Positions 7,896 to 14,925 of a DNA stretch of 23,648 nt are shown here, in pieces. Origin of the DNA: a virus; the IMG/VR virus record IMGVR_UViG_3300017741_001868, positions 1 to 23,648 of that record; one strand, 5' to 3'. The stretch's first letter is position 1. Every line of letters begins with the position of its first letter. The position numbers and the translations under genes are program-made. The notes under the pieces were generated by a model, which had not been told where the DNA came from, did no database searches, and saw nothing but the letters and a program-made list of their open reading frames with translations.

Positions 7896-10112
7896 ATGCA
7901 AAATCAGTTTGCAGACACGAGAGAGTTTTTGTCCCAAACCAAGTTTTATGACTCGTATTCACGTTTCAAAGAAGAAGAAGGAACGTATGAGACTTGGGAT
8001 GAAGCAGTAGATCGTGTGCTATCAATGCACGAAGAAAATTATTCAGAGGCATTAGAAAAATTACAACCGTTCATTGAAGAAGCAAGAACTGCATACAAAG
8101 AACAACGTGTTCTTGGTGCACAACGTGCACTACAATTTGGCGGTGAACAATTAAAGAAACACCAGATGCGTATGTACAATTGTACATCATCCTATGCAGA
8201 TCGTCCTGCATTCTTTGGTGAATTCTTCTATATTTTATTATGTGGTGCAGGTGCAGGGTTTTCTGTGCAAGAACATCACGTCGGAAAATTACCACAAATT
8301 CAACAACGTACAAAACAAGCAAAGGGTTTTGTCGTAGAAGATTCAATTGAAGGTTGGGCATCAGCACTTGACGTGTTGATGTCATCTTATTTTGTTGGTG
8401 ATAGTAAATATCCAGACTATGAAGGTCGTCGTGTATTCTTTGACTTATCAAACATTCGTCCGAAGGGTGCAAAGATCTCTGGTGGATTTAAAGCACCTGG
8501 ACCAGAGGGTCTTCGCAAATCACTTGATAAGATTGAGCATATGCTTCAAGCATTAGTTATGGATGCAAAAGAACCACAACCGCTTCGTCCTATCGCTGTA
8601 TATGATATCTGTATGCATGCTGCTGATGCTGTACTATCGGGTGGCGTGCGTCGTTCAGCAACTATCTGTTTGTTCTCTCCTGAAGATGATGAGATGATGA
8701 ATGCAAAAACTGGTAACTGGTTTATGGATAACGCTCAACGCGGTCGTTCGAACAATTCAGCAGTTATCGTACGTGATGAAGCAACACCTGAGATGTTTGC
8801 AAAAATTATGGAATCAGTTAAGTCGTTTGGGGAACCAGGATTTTACTTTACAACATCAAAAGAGCATACAACTAACCCTTGTGTTGAAATTGGTATGTTC
8901 CCGCAATATGAAGGTGAAACAGGTTGGCAAGGTTGTAACCTGACTGAAATTAACGGTGGTATGTGTAACACAGAAGAAGACTTCTATAAAGCATGTCGTG
9001 CAGGTGCTATTCTTGGCACAATGCAAGCAGGTTATACAGACTTCAAATTTTTATCAGACACATCTAAGAAAATCTTTGATCGTGAAGCATTGCTTGGCGT
9101 ATCAATTACAGGTTGGATGAATAATCCGGATATCCTTTTCGATACTAAAATTCTGAAAAAAGGGGCAAACATTGTTAAGAAAGTCAATAAAGAGATTGCT
9201 GCCATTATCGGCATTAATCCTGCTGCTCGTACTACTTGTGTTAAACCGAGTGGAAATGCATCCGTATTGCTCCAAACTGCTTCAGGAATCCATGCTGAAC
9301 ATTCGTCAATGTACATCCGTAACATTCAGATGAATAAAGAATCTGAAATTACAAATGCAATCATCAAAGCAAATCCGCATATGGTTGAAGAATCTGTATG
9401 GTCTGCTAATGGTACAGATGTTGTGATTTCATTTCCTATTGTTCCAAACAGAGGTTCTATGTTCAAGGATGAATTGCTTGGCGTGAAACATCTTGAACTC
9501 GTAAAGAAAGCACAAAAGAACTGGGTCGTTGAAGGCACAAACGAAGAACTATGTGCGGATGAAGGTATCCGTCACAATGTATCAAACACAATTATCGTTG
9601 ATGACTGGGATGATGTAGAAAAGTATGTTTACGAGAATCGTTACTCGTTCTCAGGTATTTCATTCCTCGCACCAACAGGTGATAAAGACTACAACCAAGC
9701 ACCAAATACTCAGGTCATTGATTCTGAGACTATGGTTGCAAAATATCAAGACGGTGCAGTATTTGCCTCTGGTATGGTTGTTGATGCAATGAAGTGTTTC
9801 GACAATTTATGGAATGCTTGCTCAACAGCGCAAGGTATGGGTGAAGATTTATCACTCGAGTCTAGCACAAACAGTGCAAAGAAAGACTGGGTTCGTAGAT
9901 TCGAACGGTTTGCTGAAAACTATCTTGATGGTGATATGAAGAAAACTGAATATTGCCTGAAAGACGCATATTTACTACATAAGTGGAATAAGATTCAAAA
10001 GAACTTATCACCAATCAATTGGAAAACAGATCTAACTGAGAAAGTTTTCACTGACGTTGATACTCTTGGTGCAGCAGCATGTGCTGGTGGTGCTTGTGAT
10101 ATCGATTTCTAG
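7896..10112 (+). CDS. nrdJ: Class II (adenosylcobalamin-dependent) ribonucleoside-triphosphate reductase, monomeric
   Basis: The enzyme makes deoxyribonucleotides from ribonucleoside triphosphates using coenzyme B12. From the ATG at 7896 it has 738 residues, close to the 739 known for the Lactobacillus leichmannii enzyme. The expected cysteines are visible: MYNCTS (C96) and GCNLTEI (C347) as the substrate-reducing pair, NPCVEI (C329) as the thiyl site with E331, and C729/C734 in the C-terminal CAGGAC swinging-arm pair. The ATG at 7896 is preferred over an upstream in-frame TTG at 7875 because AGAAGGA lies at the right distance (7881-7887). It has its own promoter. B12 must come from the host or the environment, since no B12 genes are seen. 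Marine phages often carry this class. Confidence 0.95.
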   Translation: MQNQFADTREFLSQTKFYDSYSRFKEEEGTYETWDEAVDRVLSMHEENYSEALEKLQPFIEEARTAYKEQRVLGAQRALQFGGEQLKKHQMRMYNCTSSYADRPAFFGEFFYILLCGAGAGFSVQEHHVGKLPQIQQRTKQAKGFVVEDSIEGWASALDVLMSSYFVGDSKYPDYEGRRVFFDLSNIRPKGAKISGGFKAPGPEGLRKSLDKIEHMLQALVMDAKEPQPLRPIAVYDICMHAADAVLSGGVRRSATICLFSPEDDEMMNAKTGNWFMDNAQRGRSNNSAVIVRDEATPEMFAKIMESVKSFGEPGFYFTTSKEHTTNPCVEIGMFPQYEGETGWQGCNLTEINGGMCNTEEDFYKACRAGAILGTMQAGYTDFKFLSDTSKKIFDREALLGVSITGWMNNPDILFDTKILKKGANIVKKVNKEIAAIIGINPAARTTCVKPSGNASVLLQTASGIHAEHSSMYIRNIQMNKESEITNAIIKANPHMVEESVWSANGTDVVISFPIVPNRGSMFKDELLGVKHLELVKKAQKNWVVEGTNEELCADEGIRHNVSNTIIVDDWDDVEKYVYENRYSFSGISFLAPTGDKDYNQAPNTQVIDSETMVAKYQDGAVFASGMVVDAMKCFDNLWNACSTAQGMGEDLSLESSTNSAKKDWVRRFERFAENYLDGDMKKTEYCLKDAYLLHKWNKIQKNLSPINWKTDLTEKVFTDVDTLGAAACAGGACDIDF

Positions 10113-10296
10113 TATTCCGTCACCTTGTGTAAAGGTATGTAAAATAGAGGACGACCACTGTGAAGGTTGTGGTCGTTCCTCTGACGAAATAAAAGAATGG
10201 TTTTATTGCGATGATTCTAGGAAAGAGGAGATATTAGAGCAAAGTGGAAAACGAATACCGAATAGAGTGCGAATCGACAACGATTGTACTGGTTGA
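10096..10296 (+). CDS. DUF1289-like small cysteine protein
   Basis: A protein of about 66 residues with PSPCVKVCKIEDDHCEGCGRSSDEI near its start, the signature of DUF1289: four cysteines in C-x3-C-x6-C-x2-C spacing followed by GR-x-x-x-E-I-x-x-W. The cysteines probably bind zinc or an iron-sulfur cluster; the family's function is unknown. The start is uncertain. GTG at 10096, overlapping the end of nrdJ by 17 bases, is the nearest usual start codon before the motif; an ATT at 10114 would be rarer. It is followed three bases later by the radical SAM gene, in a run of three cysteine-motif genes. Confidence 0.8.
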   Translation: MISISSIPSPCVKVCKIEDDHCEGCGRSSDEIKEWFYCDDSRKEEILEQSGKRIPNRVRIDNDCTG

Positions 10297-10299
10297 TAG

Positions 10300-11484
10300 A
10301 TGTACTGTAGATTAAACAGCAACGGCATGACTATCAACCCTGACGGTAATATATCCGTTTGTTGCTCTAACAATGGAAATTGGGACATAGGACATATATC
10401 TGAAATAGATGATCTCAATAAGCATTGGAAAAATCATCCTGACATGATTAAACTCAGAAATGATGATCCTCAGAAAATGATGGAAGCATGCGGAAGTTGT
10501 TTAAGAAAAACTGAAACTTTTCAAACTCGTTGGCATTTGGTGAATGAGGAACCTCGTTACCTGAAAATTAGAAATGACAATGAAATCAGATATCTAGAAT
10601 TCACGACTTCTAATATATGTAATCAAACTTGCGCTTCTTGCTCAAGTTATTTCAGTTCAAAGTGGAGGCACCTCGAAGAAGAATTAATTGATTTAGGATT
10701 TTTGCAAAATGCTAAATCAAAAAATGACATAGGGTTTAATTCTTACAATCATCCAATATCAAGAATAGAAGATAAAGATATCTCTAAGATAATGAAACTG
10801 CTGCCCCAACTTGATAAGATAGATATTAAGGGTGGTGAACCGTTCGCTGATAAAAATAACTTCTTTATCTTAGATGAGTTGTTGAAAACTAATCCTAATT
10901 GCGTAATAAGTATCTCAACCAACTTTTCTAGCGTTCCGCAAAAACATATAGATCTATTTAAAAAGTCTAGTGCAAAACCTACGATTAATGTTTCGATGGA
11001 TGGGGTTTATGAAGTGTATGAATACATTAGATCAACCCCTTTCCAAAAGACTGTAGACAATATCAAATATTGGTACAAAGAAACTGGACATCAAGTCAAT
11101 GTACAAACTTTTTATTCAATGTATAATATGCTAAACTTAAAAGAAGTTTTAGAGTTCTTTAGTAATAATTTGCGCGAAGAAGTAAAATTTGTGGTATTTC
11201 ATAAATGGATTAATTCTCCATTTTACATATCTCCACAAAGGGTATTATTTCAAAGGGAATTAGATGAACTGAAAGAGATAGTCATGAGTCCAAATATTAC
11301 GAAATATTTCTCTGAAAGTGAAGGCAAATTTGTAAATCGCAATCTTTACAATTTTACAAAAATCGGTAATTATGAAAGCACTATAAAATGGAGAAAAGAA
11401 TTCGTTCAATACACTAAATGGTTGAACTTAACAAGAGGGATTGATATATATGAACATATCCCTCTGCTGAAGGGAATAAAATAG
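10300..11484 (+). CDS. Radical SAM enzyme with N-terminal twitch/SPASM-like cysteine region
   Basis: A 394-residue enzyme. The radical SAM cluster motif is C107-x3-C111-x2-C114 (SNICNQTCASC), with the GGEP motif at 178-181 (DIKGGEPF) that contacts S-adenosylmethionine. Before it, residues 1-70 hold INPDGNISVCCSNNGNWDIG and ACGSCLRK (C21, C22, C64, C67), a layout normally found as a C-terminal twitch or SPASM auxiliary-cluster domain. Here it is at the N-terminus, matching a family called N-terminal twitch radical SAM protein that occurs in marine phages. The substrate is unknown; relatives with SPASM or twitch domains modify peptides, proteins or sugars. Only a weak ribosome site precedes the ATG, so coupling to the DUF1289 gene is likely. 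Confidence 0.88.
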   Translation: MYCRLNSNGMTINPDGNISVCCSNNGNWDIGHISEIDDLNKHWKNHPDMIKLRNDDPQKMMEACGSCLRKTETFQTRWHLVNEEPRYLKIRNDNEIRYLEFTTSNICNQTCASCSSYFSSKWRHLEEELIDLGFLQNAKSKNDIGFNSYNHPISRIEDKDISKIMKLLPQLDKIDIKGGEPFADKNNFFILDELLKTNPNCVISISTNFSSVPQKHIDLFKKSSAKPTINVSMDGVYEVYEYIRSTPFQKTVDNIKYWYKETGHQVNVQTFYSMYNMLNLKEVLEFFSNNLREEVKFVVFHKWINSPFYISPQRVLFQRELDELKEIVMSPNITKYFSESEGKFVNRNLYNFTKIGNYESTIKWRKEFVQYTKWLNLTRGIDIYEHIPLLKGIK

Positions 11485-11619
11485 ATGAACCAAGAGTATC
11501 GCTTAGAGTGCGAAGAATGCGATTCTGTCACAGTGGTGCTAGTTGATAACGGATGCGAACCCATATATTGTTCATGTTGTGGGGAAGAAGCAACAGTAGA
11601 AAACATAACAGAAGAATAA
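11485..11619 (+). CDS. Small zinc-ribbon protein
   Basis: A 44-residue acidic protein starting MNQEYRLECEECDSV and ending GEEATVENITEE. Two cysteine pairs (CEEC near residue 9 and CSCC near residue 29) form a rubredoxin-like zinc ribbon. The ATG directly follows the TAG of the radical SAM gene, with AAGGGA about ten bases upstream. Such tiny phage zinc ribbons are common and of unknown function; binding to nucleic acid or to a host protein is possible. It completes a run of three cysteine-motif genes. Confidence 0.75.
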   Translation: MNQEYRLECEECDSVTVVLVDNGCEPIYCSCCGEEATVENITEE

Positions 11620-11620
11620 A

Positions 11621-11803
11621 ATGACAAAACCAAACGAAAATTTTAATTTGTCTGTAAAAGAATTGCAGTTAATTGAGATGTCTCTCATCGCATATAGTAC
11701 CACTCAAGGCAATAGGCAAAAAGAAATACAAGAATTGCTTGCTAAGTTTTACCACCAAAAAGTTTGGTATAGACCAAAAACCAAAACATATGTTAGCGGT
11801 TGA
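11621..11803 (+). CDS. Small phage protein of unknown function
   Basis: A 60-residue basic protein (MTKPNENFNLSVKELQLIEM). The middle, LSVKELQLIEMSLIAY, followed by GNRQKEIQELLAKFYHQKVWYRP, suggests two amphipathic helices. It starts two bases after the zinc-ribbon stop with a weak ribosome site, so it probably belongs to the same transcript. Helical proteins with an opening like this are frequent small genes in T4-like marine phages. No domain is assigned. Confidence 0.65.
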   Translation: MTKPNENFNLSVKELQLIEMSLIAYSTTQGNRQKEIQELLAKFYHQKVWYRPKTKTYVSG

Positions 11804-11815
11804 CTATATAGGTGT

Positions 11816-12217
11816 ATGTGGACATATGAAAATGAAAAATTTGATGACACCCCAGAAGAATATCAAGGATTCGTATATGTCATCACAGAACTGGATACAG
11901 AGAAAAAATATATCGGTAAAAAGAACTTCTGGCGTCCAAAGACATTACCTAAAAATTCAAAAAGAAATAGACGAGTACGAACGAGAGTCGAGTCTGACTG
12001 GAGAGAGTATTTCGGATCTAATAAAGAGATACAAACTCTCCTTGAATCCAAGGGGCAAGATAATTATCGGCGAGAAATATTAAGACTATGTCGCACTAAA
12101 GGTGAAATGTCTTATTACGAAGCAAAGTTGCAGTTCGATAATGACGTCCTCCTGAGCGACGAATATTACAACGAATTTATAGGTTGTAAGATACACTCCA
12201 AACATATCAAGAAATAA
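11816..12217 (+). CDS. GIY-YIG-like endonuclease (Seg-type, putative)
   Basis: A 133-residue basic protein. GFVYVITELDTEKKYIGKK at 18-36 carries the two short strands of the GIY-YIG fold (here FVY and YIG). SDWREYFGS (60-68) and SYYEAKLQF with a candidate metal-binding Glu near 102 follow, as expected for the rest of the nuclease core. There is no obvious DNA-binding tail, so it is a minimal stand-alone nuclease, possibly a free homing enzyme or a repair/processing nuclease. Related proteins are widespread in cyanophages. The start at ATG 11816 has a weak ribosome site (ATAGGTGT). Confidence 0.72.
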   Translation: MWTYENEKFDDTPEEYQGFVYVITELDTEKKYIGKKNFWRPKTLPKNSKRNRRVRTRVESDWREYFGSNKEIQTLLESKGQDNYRREILRLCRTKGEMSYYEAKLQFDNDVLLSDEYYNEFIGCKIHSKHIKK

Positions 12218-12231
12218 CTAACAATTTTTTC

Positions 12232-12260
12232 TTTACTTCTTGTAAGAATTATGATATAAT
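12232..12260 (+). promoter_or_regulatory. Extended -10 promoter before the RNase H operon
   Basis: TTTACT (12232-12237), 17-base spacer, TATAAT (12255-12260) preceded by TGA to make an extended -10 (TGATATAAT). The predicted start is near 12267, followed by a very strong AAAGGAGG ribosome site (12274-12281) and ATG at 12290. The first ten spacer bases, TCTTGTAAGA, are identical to those of the promoter at 17064. Confidence 0.8.
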
Positions 12261-12289
12261 TATCGTACACTTAAAGGAGGGAGAATATA

Positions 12290-12508
12290 ATGCAAAAATA
12301 CTATAGGGTTACTAACCTTTCATTATCCCCGTATATGGAAAATGGGGTTTACACTGAATATCAATTTTTGAACGACCCAAACTTTCATCTTTGGGATGGG
12401 ATAGAATATAAAGAAATAACCAAAGAAGAATATAAAATGGAATCTCATAAAGTTATAGAATGGGAAAATAAAATAGCAAGGGAAATGACAAGGGAACTCG
12501 CTAAATGA
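12290..12508 (+). CDS. Small leader-position protein of unknown function
   Basis: A 72-residue protein (MQKYYRVTNLSLSPYMENGV) with aromatic residues in the first half and a charged helix at the end (KVIEWENKIAREMTRELAK). It is the first gene after a strong promoter and has the best Shine-Dalgarno sequence in the window (AAAGGAGGGAG, 12274-12284), so it should be made in quantity early. It overlaps the RNase H gene by ATGA (12505-12508). No family is recognised; a host-directed early role is a guess from its position. Confidence 0.7.
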   Translation: MQKYYRVTNLSLSPYMENGVYTEYQFLNDPNFHLWDGIEYKEITKEEYKMESHKVIEWENKIAREMTRELAK

Positions 12509-13359
12509 TATTGGTAGATTTCAGCGGTCTAGCGATCGCAACCATTGTAGTGAATAAAGTAGATGACGAAGACTTACTCAGGCACATGATCCTGAATAGT
12601 TTGCGTATGTACAGAAATTCTTATAAAGATAAATTTGGAGAACTCGTGTTATGTTGCGATGGCAAAAACAATTGGCGTCGTGGTTACTATCCTCAATATA
12701 AAGCAAACCGCAAGAAAAAACGTGAACAAGATACATTCGATTGGGCGAAGGCATTTGAGATCCTAACGAATGTTCGTGAAGAGATTCAAGAGAACTTTCC
12801 CTATAAAGTGGTTCAGGTTGACGAATGTGAGGCAGATGATATTATCGGCACACTATGCGAAAACACTCAAGAGTTTGGTCAATATGAAGATGTGATGATC
12901 ATATCTGCAGACAAAGACTTTTTACAGTTGCAGCGTTTTCCTAATGTGAGACAGTATTCTCCTCTCTTAAAGAAAGAATACAAAGAAGAAACTCCGCTTG
13001 TTAGTTTGATGGAAAAGATCATGAAAGGCGACGCTGGTGACGGTGTTCCTAACATATTATCAGACGACGATGTGTTTGTGGAAGGTCGTAGACAAATTCC
13101 GCTAAGTAAGAAAAAGAAAGAAGCAATCAAAGAAGATCTAGCAGAAGGTGAATTACTGTATGCTGCATCTTGGTATCGTAATTATCAACGAAATGAGACT
13201 TTAATCGACCTGAGTAAAACCCCTCAGAGATTAAAAGATCAAATATTAGATGTGTTTAATTCACAAGATCCTTGGCACAATAAGGGTTTAGTGTTTCCAT
13301 ATCTTATAAATAAAAATATGAAAATGTTGATTGAATCAGTAGAGGAATTTATAAACTGA
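12505..13359 (+). CDS. rnh: T4-type RNase H / 5'-3' flap exonuclease
   Basis: A 284-residue member of the FEN/RNase H family that removes RNA primers and 5' flaps during lagging-strand synthesis (T4 enzyme: 305 residues). Acidic metal ligands are visible in the usual order: D5 (MILVDFSG), D52 (CDGKNNWRR), the E-A-D-D cluster at 109-112 in DECEADDIIGTL, D136 and D138 in SADKDF, and GDAGDGVPNI at 175-184 for the helix-hairpin-helix/metal region. The conserved arch residues YPQYKANR (62-69) follow the second ligand. It is translationally coupled to the small upstream gene and to the DUF6433-like gene downstream (TGATG). Confidence 0.92.
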   Translation: MILVDFSGLAIATIVVNKVDDEDLLRHMILNSLRMYRNSYKDKFGELVLCCDGKNNWRRGYYPQYKANRKKKREQDTFDWAKAFEILTNVREEIQENFPYKVVQVDECEADDIIGTLCENTQEFGQYEDVMIISADKDFLQLQRFPNVRQYSPLLKKEYKEETPLVSLMEKIMKGDAGDGVPNILSDDDVFVEGRRQIPLSKKKKEAIKEDLAEGELLYAASWYRNYQRNETLIDLSKTPQRLKDQILDVFNSQDPWHNKGLVFPYLINKNMKMLIESVEEFIN

Positions 13360-13781
13360 TGGCAAAATATGTTTATGAAGTTTTAGAAGAAGCATCTAAA
13401 GCAAAGAAGAAAGAGGATAAAATCAATGTCCTCAAACAAAACGAATCATGGGCACTTAAAGATATTCTTCGAGGGTCTATTGATGAAAACATCAAATGGA
13501 ATATGCCTCCTGGAGAACCACCCTATACACCAGCAGAAGCACACAATCACCCAGCAAATTTGCTGAGGGAGAATGTGAAATTCTCATACTTTGCTGTGGG
13601 CGGTAAAGGTAAGGATCTTCCAAAATTTAAACGAGAAAGACTGTTTATCGGACTGTTAGAGGGTGTTCATCCTAAGGATGCCGAACTTGTCTTAGATATG
13701 ATAAACAAAAAAGCACCTAAAGGAGTCACGCGAAAACTTGTTGATGAAACCTTCCCAGGATTATTATCAGATAACAAATAG
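13359..13781 (+). CDS. DUF6433-like conserved phage protein
   Basis: A 140-residue charged, soluble protein. YVYEVLEEASKAKKKEDKIN, then NESWALKDILRGSIDENIKW and MPPGEPPYTPAE, then KRERLFIGLLEGVHPKDAEL and GVTRKLVDETFPGLL at the C-terminus, form an order seen in a family I recall as DUF6433 in cyanomyoviruses. The function is unknown. Its gene begins within the stop of RNase H (TGATG at 13357-13361), which suggests a replication- or recombination-linked role. The family name is from memory and should be treated as a likely match. Confidence 0.75.
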   Translation: MAKYVYEVLEEASKAKKKEDKINVLKQNESWALKDILRGSIDENIKWNMPPGEPPYTPAEAHNHPANLLRENVKFSYFAVGGKGKDLPKFKRERLFIGLLEGVHPKDAELVLDMINKKAPKGVTRKLVDETFPGLLSDNK

Positions 13782-13815
13782 TCTAACTCACATCTTAACA
13801 ACTTCAACACAAATC

Positions 13816-13847
13816 AAAGTGTGCGCCAATTGCGTACGCTTTTTTTT
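13816..13847 (+). terminator. Strong intrinsic terminator after the RNase H unit
   Basis: An 11-base stem (AAAGTGTGCGC, 13816-13826, with GCGTACGCTTT, 13832-13842) contains two G-U pairs and a 5-base loop CAATT. The 3' arm runs straight into eight Ts (13840-13847). This is the clearest terminator in the window and closes the unit that starts at the promoter near 12232. Confidence 0.88.
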
Positions 13848-13860
13848 ATTAGGAACAGAA

Positions 13861-14013
13861 ATGACATACAATCAAATCGAACGCTTAAAAAAAGACACTG
13901 AAGAACTTAGCATCTATGCAAAAAAACTCTTTAAGAAGGGGGATACACCCAGAGCGGAAAAGATTTTAAAAAAACGAGAGTTCATACTTCGAACGATAGA
14001 GATGTCAGCATAA
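13861..14013 (+). CDS. Small helical protein just after the terminator
   Basis: A 50-residue basic, highly helical protein (MTYNQIERLKKDTEELSIYA, then KKLFKKGDTPRAEKILKKRE). The ATG at 13861 has AGGAACAG directly upstream; a longer frame reaching back to 13738 crosses the terminator and the previous gene and is not credible. The gene starts 13 bases after the terminator T-run with no promoter of its own visible, so it depends on read-through or on an unseen start. No family is recognised. Confidence 0.65.
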   Translation: MTYNQIERLKKDTEELSIYAKKLFKKGDTPRAEKILKKREFILRTIEMSA

Positions 14014-14039
14014 ATTTTCACAAAAAACAAAGATAATCC

Positions 14040-14068
14040 TTTACGAACGCTTGACACTGTGATATAAT
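14040..14068 (+). promoter_or_regulatory. Extended -10 promoter before the 14106 operon
   Basis: TTTACG (14040-14045), 17-base spacer, TGATATAAT with the -10 at 14063-14068. The start would fall near 14075. A palindrome, AATTACA-T-TGTAATT (14066-14080), covers the end of the -10 and the start point and could be an operator. A TTGACA inside the spacer is too close to the -10 to act as the -35. Confidence 0.78.
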
Positions 14069-14105
14069 TACATTGTAATTGTTGAGGCAGTGGAGTATCC
14101 ATATT

Positions 14106-14711
14106 ATGAACATATTTTTCTTGAATGAGTGTCCTGAAGTATCTGCACAAATGATGTGCGACAAACACGTTCCTAAAATGATCGTGGAGAGTGGTCAGAT
14201 GCTCTCTACGGTGCATCGTATGCTCGATGGTAAACTAACTAAGAAACCATCAGTTTCTGGTAAAACCATGATTCGATACTGGGATTTATACGAGGGGCAA
14301 GATGACCTCGAAGCAGAGTTGCTATTCTATAAGGCAGTTCATACAGGACACCCTTGTGTAGTTTGGACTATGCAAAGTGCAGATAACTATAGATGGCACT
14401 GGAACCATATGAAAGCACTTTGCGATGAATATACATATAGATTTAGTACAGAGAAAGAACCATACAAAACTACAAAGACTCAGAGAGAATTGCTTTGGCC
14501 ACTTCAGGGAATACCGAGAAACATCCCTAATATCGGATTGACCCAGTTTCCAACAGCGATGAAAAAGTTTCCTGATTGTATTGTAGAGAATGATCCGATT
14601 AAGTCGTATCAAAATTATTATCACGCAGCGAAACCTTTTGCAAAATGGGAAAAAGGTCGTCCTGCTCCAACTTGGTGGAAAGGATATCAAGGTGCCAGTT
14701 TACACGCTTAA
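14106..14711 (+). CDS. Conserved phage protein of unknown function (Cys/His/Trp-rich helical family)
   Basis: A 201-residue protein beginning MNIFFLNECPEVSAQMMCDK, with HVPKMIVESGQMLSTVHRML, then a gap and HTGHPCVVWTMQSADNYRWHW, MKALCDEYTYRF, and near the end YQNYYHAAKPFAKW and PAPTWWKG. I recognise this as a family found across phages and some bacteria, with invariant CDKH, HP-x-x-x-W and NY-x-W segments that look like an active or binding site, but I know of no assigned activity. The ATG at 14106 is chosen over a TTG at 14079 because the predicted transcript starts near 14075 and GTGGAG sits ten bases before the ATG. It heads a promoter-driven unit. Confidence 0.8.
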   Translation: MNIFFLNECPEVSAQMMCDKHVPKMIVESGQMLSTVHRMLDGKLTKKPSVSGKTMIRYWDLYEGQDDLEAELLFYKAVHTGHPCVVWTMQSADNYRWHWNHMKALCDEYTYRFSTEKEPYKTTKTQRELLWPLQGIPRNIPNIGLTQFPTAMKKFPDCIVENDPIKSYQNYYHAAKPFAKWEKGRPAPTWWKGYQGASLHA

Positions 14712-14925
14712 ACGTATTTCTACAGATGAAGAATGGGATGTTAATGTTCCATTTGATGATCTTGCTAGAATGTTAGAAGATGATGATATTATCAAAGTTT
14801 TGTCTACTCCAGGATTTAGTACAGATGGTGGAAGAGGAACTTTATCACGTGCAGGTTCTGATTGGAGACAGCATTTAGATAGAATTAAAAAGGGTGCAGG
14901 TAGAAATAACACAATAAAATCATGA
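14692..14925 (+). CDS. FmdB-like small phage protein without zinc ribbon
   Basis: A 77-residue protein, PVYTLKRISTDEEWDVNVPF after the start, ending DWRQHLDRIKKGAGRN. The opening P-x-Y-T-x-x-x-x-x-T-x-E-E-W-D and the DWRQ-x-L-x-x-I-K-K end match a common phage protein related to FmdB-type small regulators but lacking their C-x-x-C pairs. The start is GTG at 14692, inside the preceding gene by 20 bases, with AAGGA eight bases upstream; an earlier frame start lies deep inside the upstream gene. It overlaps the next small gene by ATGA (14922-14925). Function unknown. Confidence 0.7.
   Translation: MPVYTLKRISTDEEWDVNVPFDDLARMLEDDDIIKVLSTPGFSTDGGRGTLSRAGSDWRQHLDRIKKGAGRNNTIKS

Noticed and set aside
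11673-12083. Forward frame overlapping the GIY-YIG-like gene
   Set aside because: The FVY...YIG motifs lie in the 11816 frame; the overlapping frame has none and crosses two real genes.
13305-13312. TATAAATA as a late promoter inside RNase H
   Set aside because: It encodes part of the protein, lies before an early-type gene, and such an 8-mer is expected a few times by chance in DNA this AT-rich.
13738-13860. Long N-terminal extension of the small protein at 13861
   Set aside because: It would run through the end of the DUF6433-like gene and the terminator hairpin; the ATG at 13861 has a ribosome site and starts the helical protein.
7792-14037. ACAAAGATAAT repeated upstream of two promoters (7792-7802 and 14027-14037)
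   Set aside because: The distance to the -35 differs (24 against 2 bases) and the other two promoters lack it, so chance in AT-rich DNA is the simpler explanation.
14051-14056. TTGACA as a -35 box
   Set aside because: It is only six bases from the -10 TATAAT. The TTTACG at 14040 has the correct 17-base spacing.
14079-14105. TTG start nine codons before the ATG at 14106
   Set aside because: The predicted transcript begins near 14075, so a TTG at 14079 would have no leader, and GTGGAG fits the ATG at 14106.
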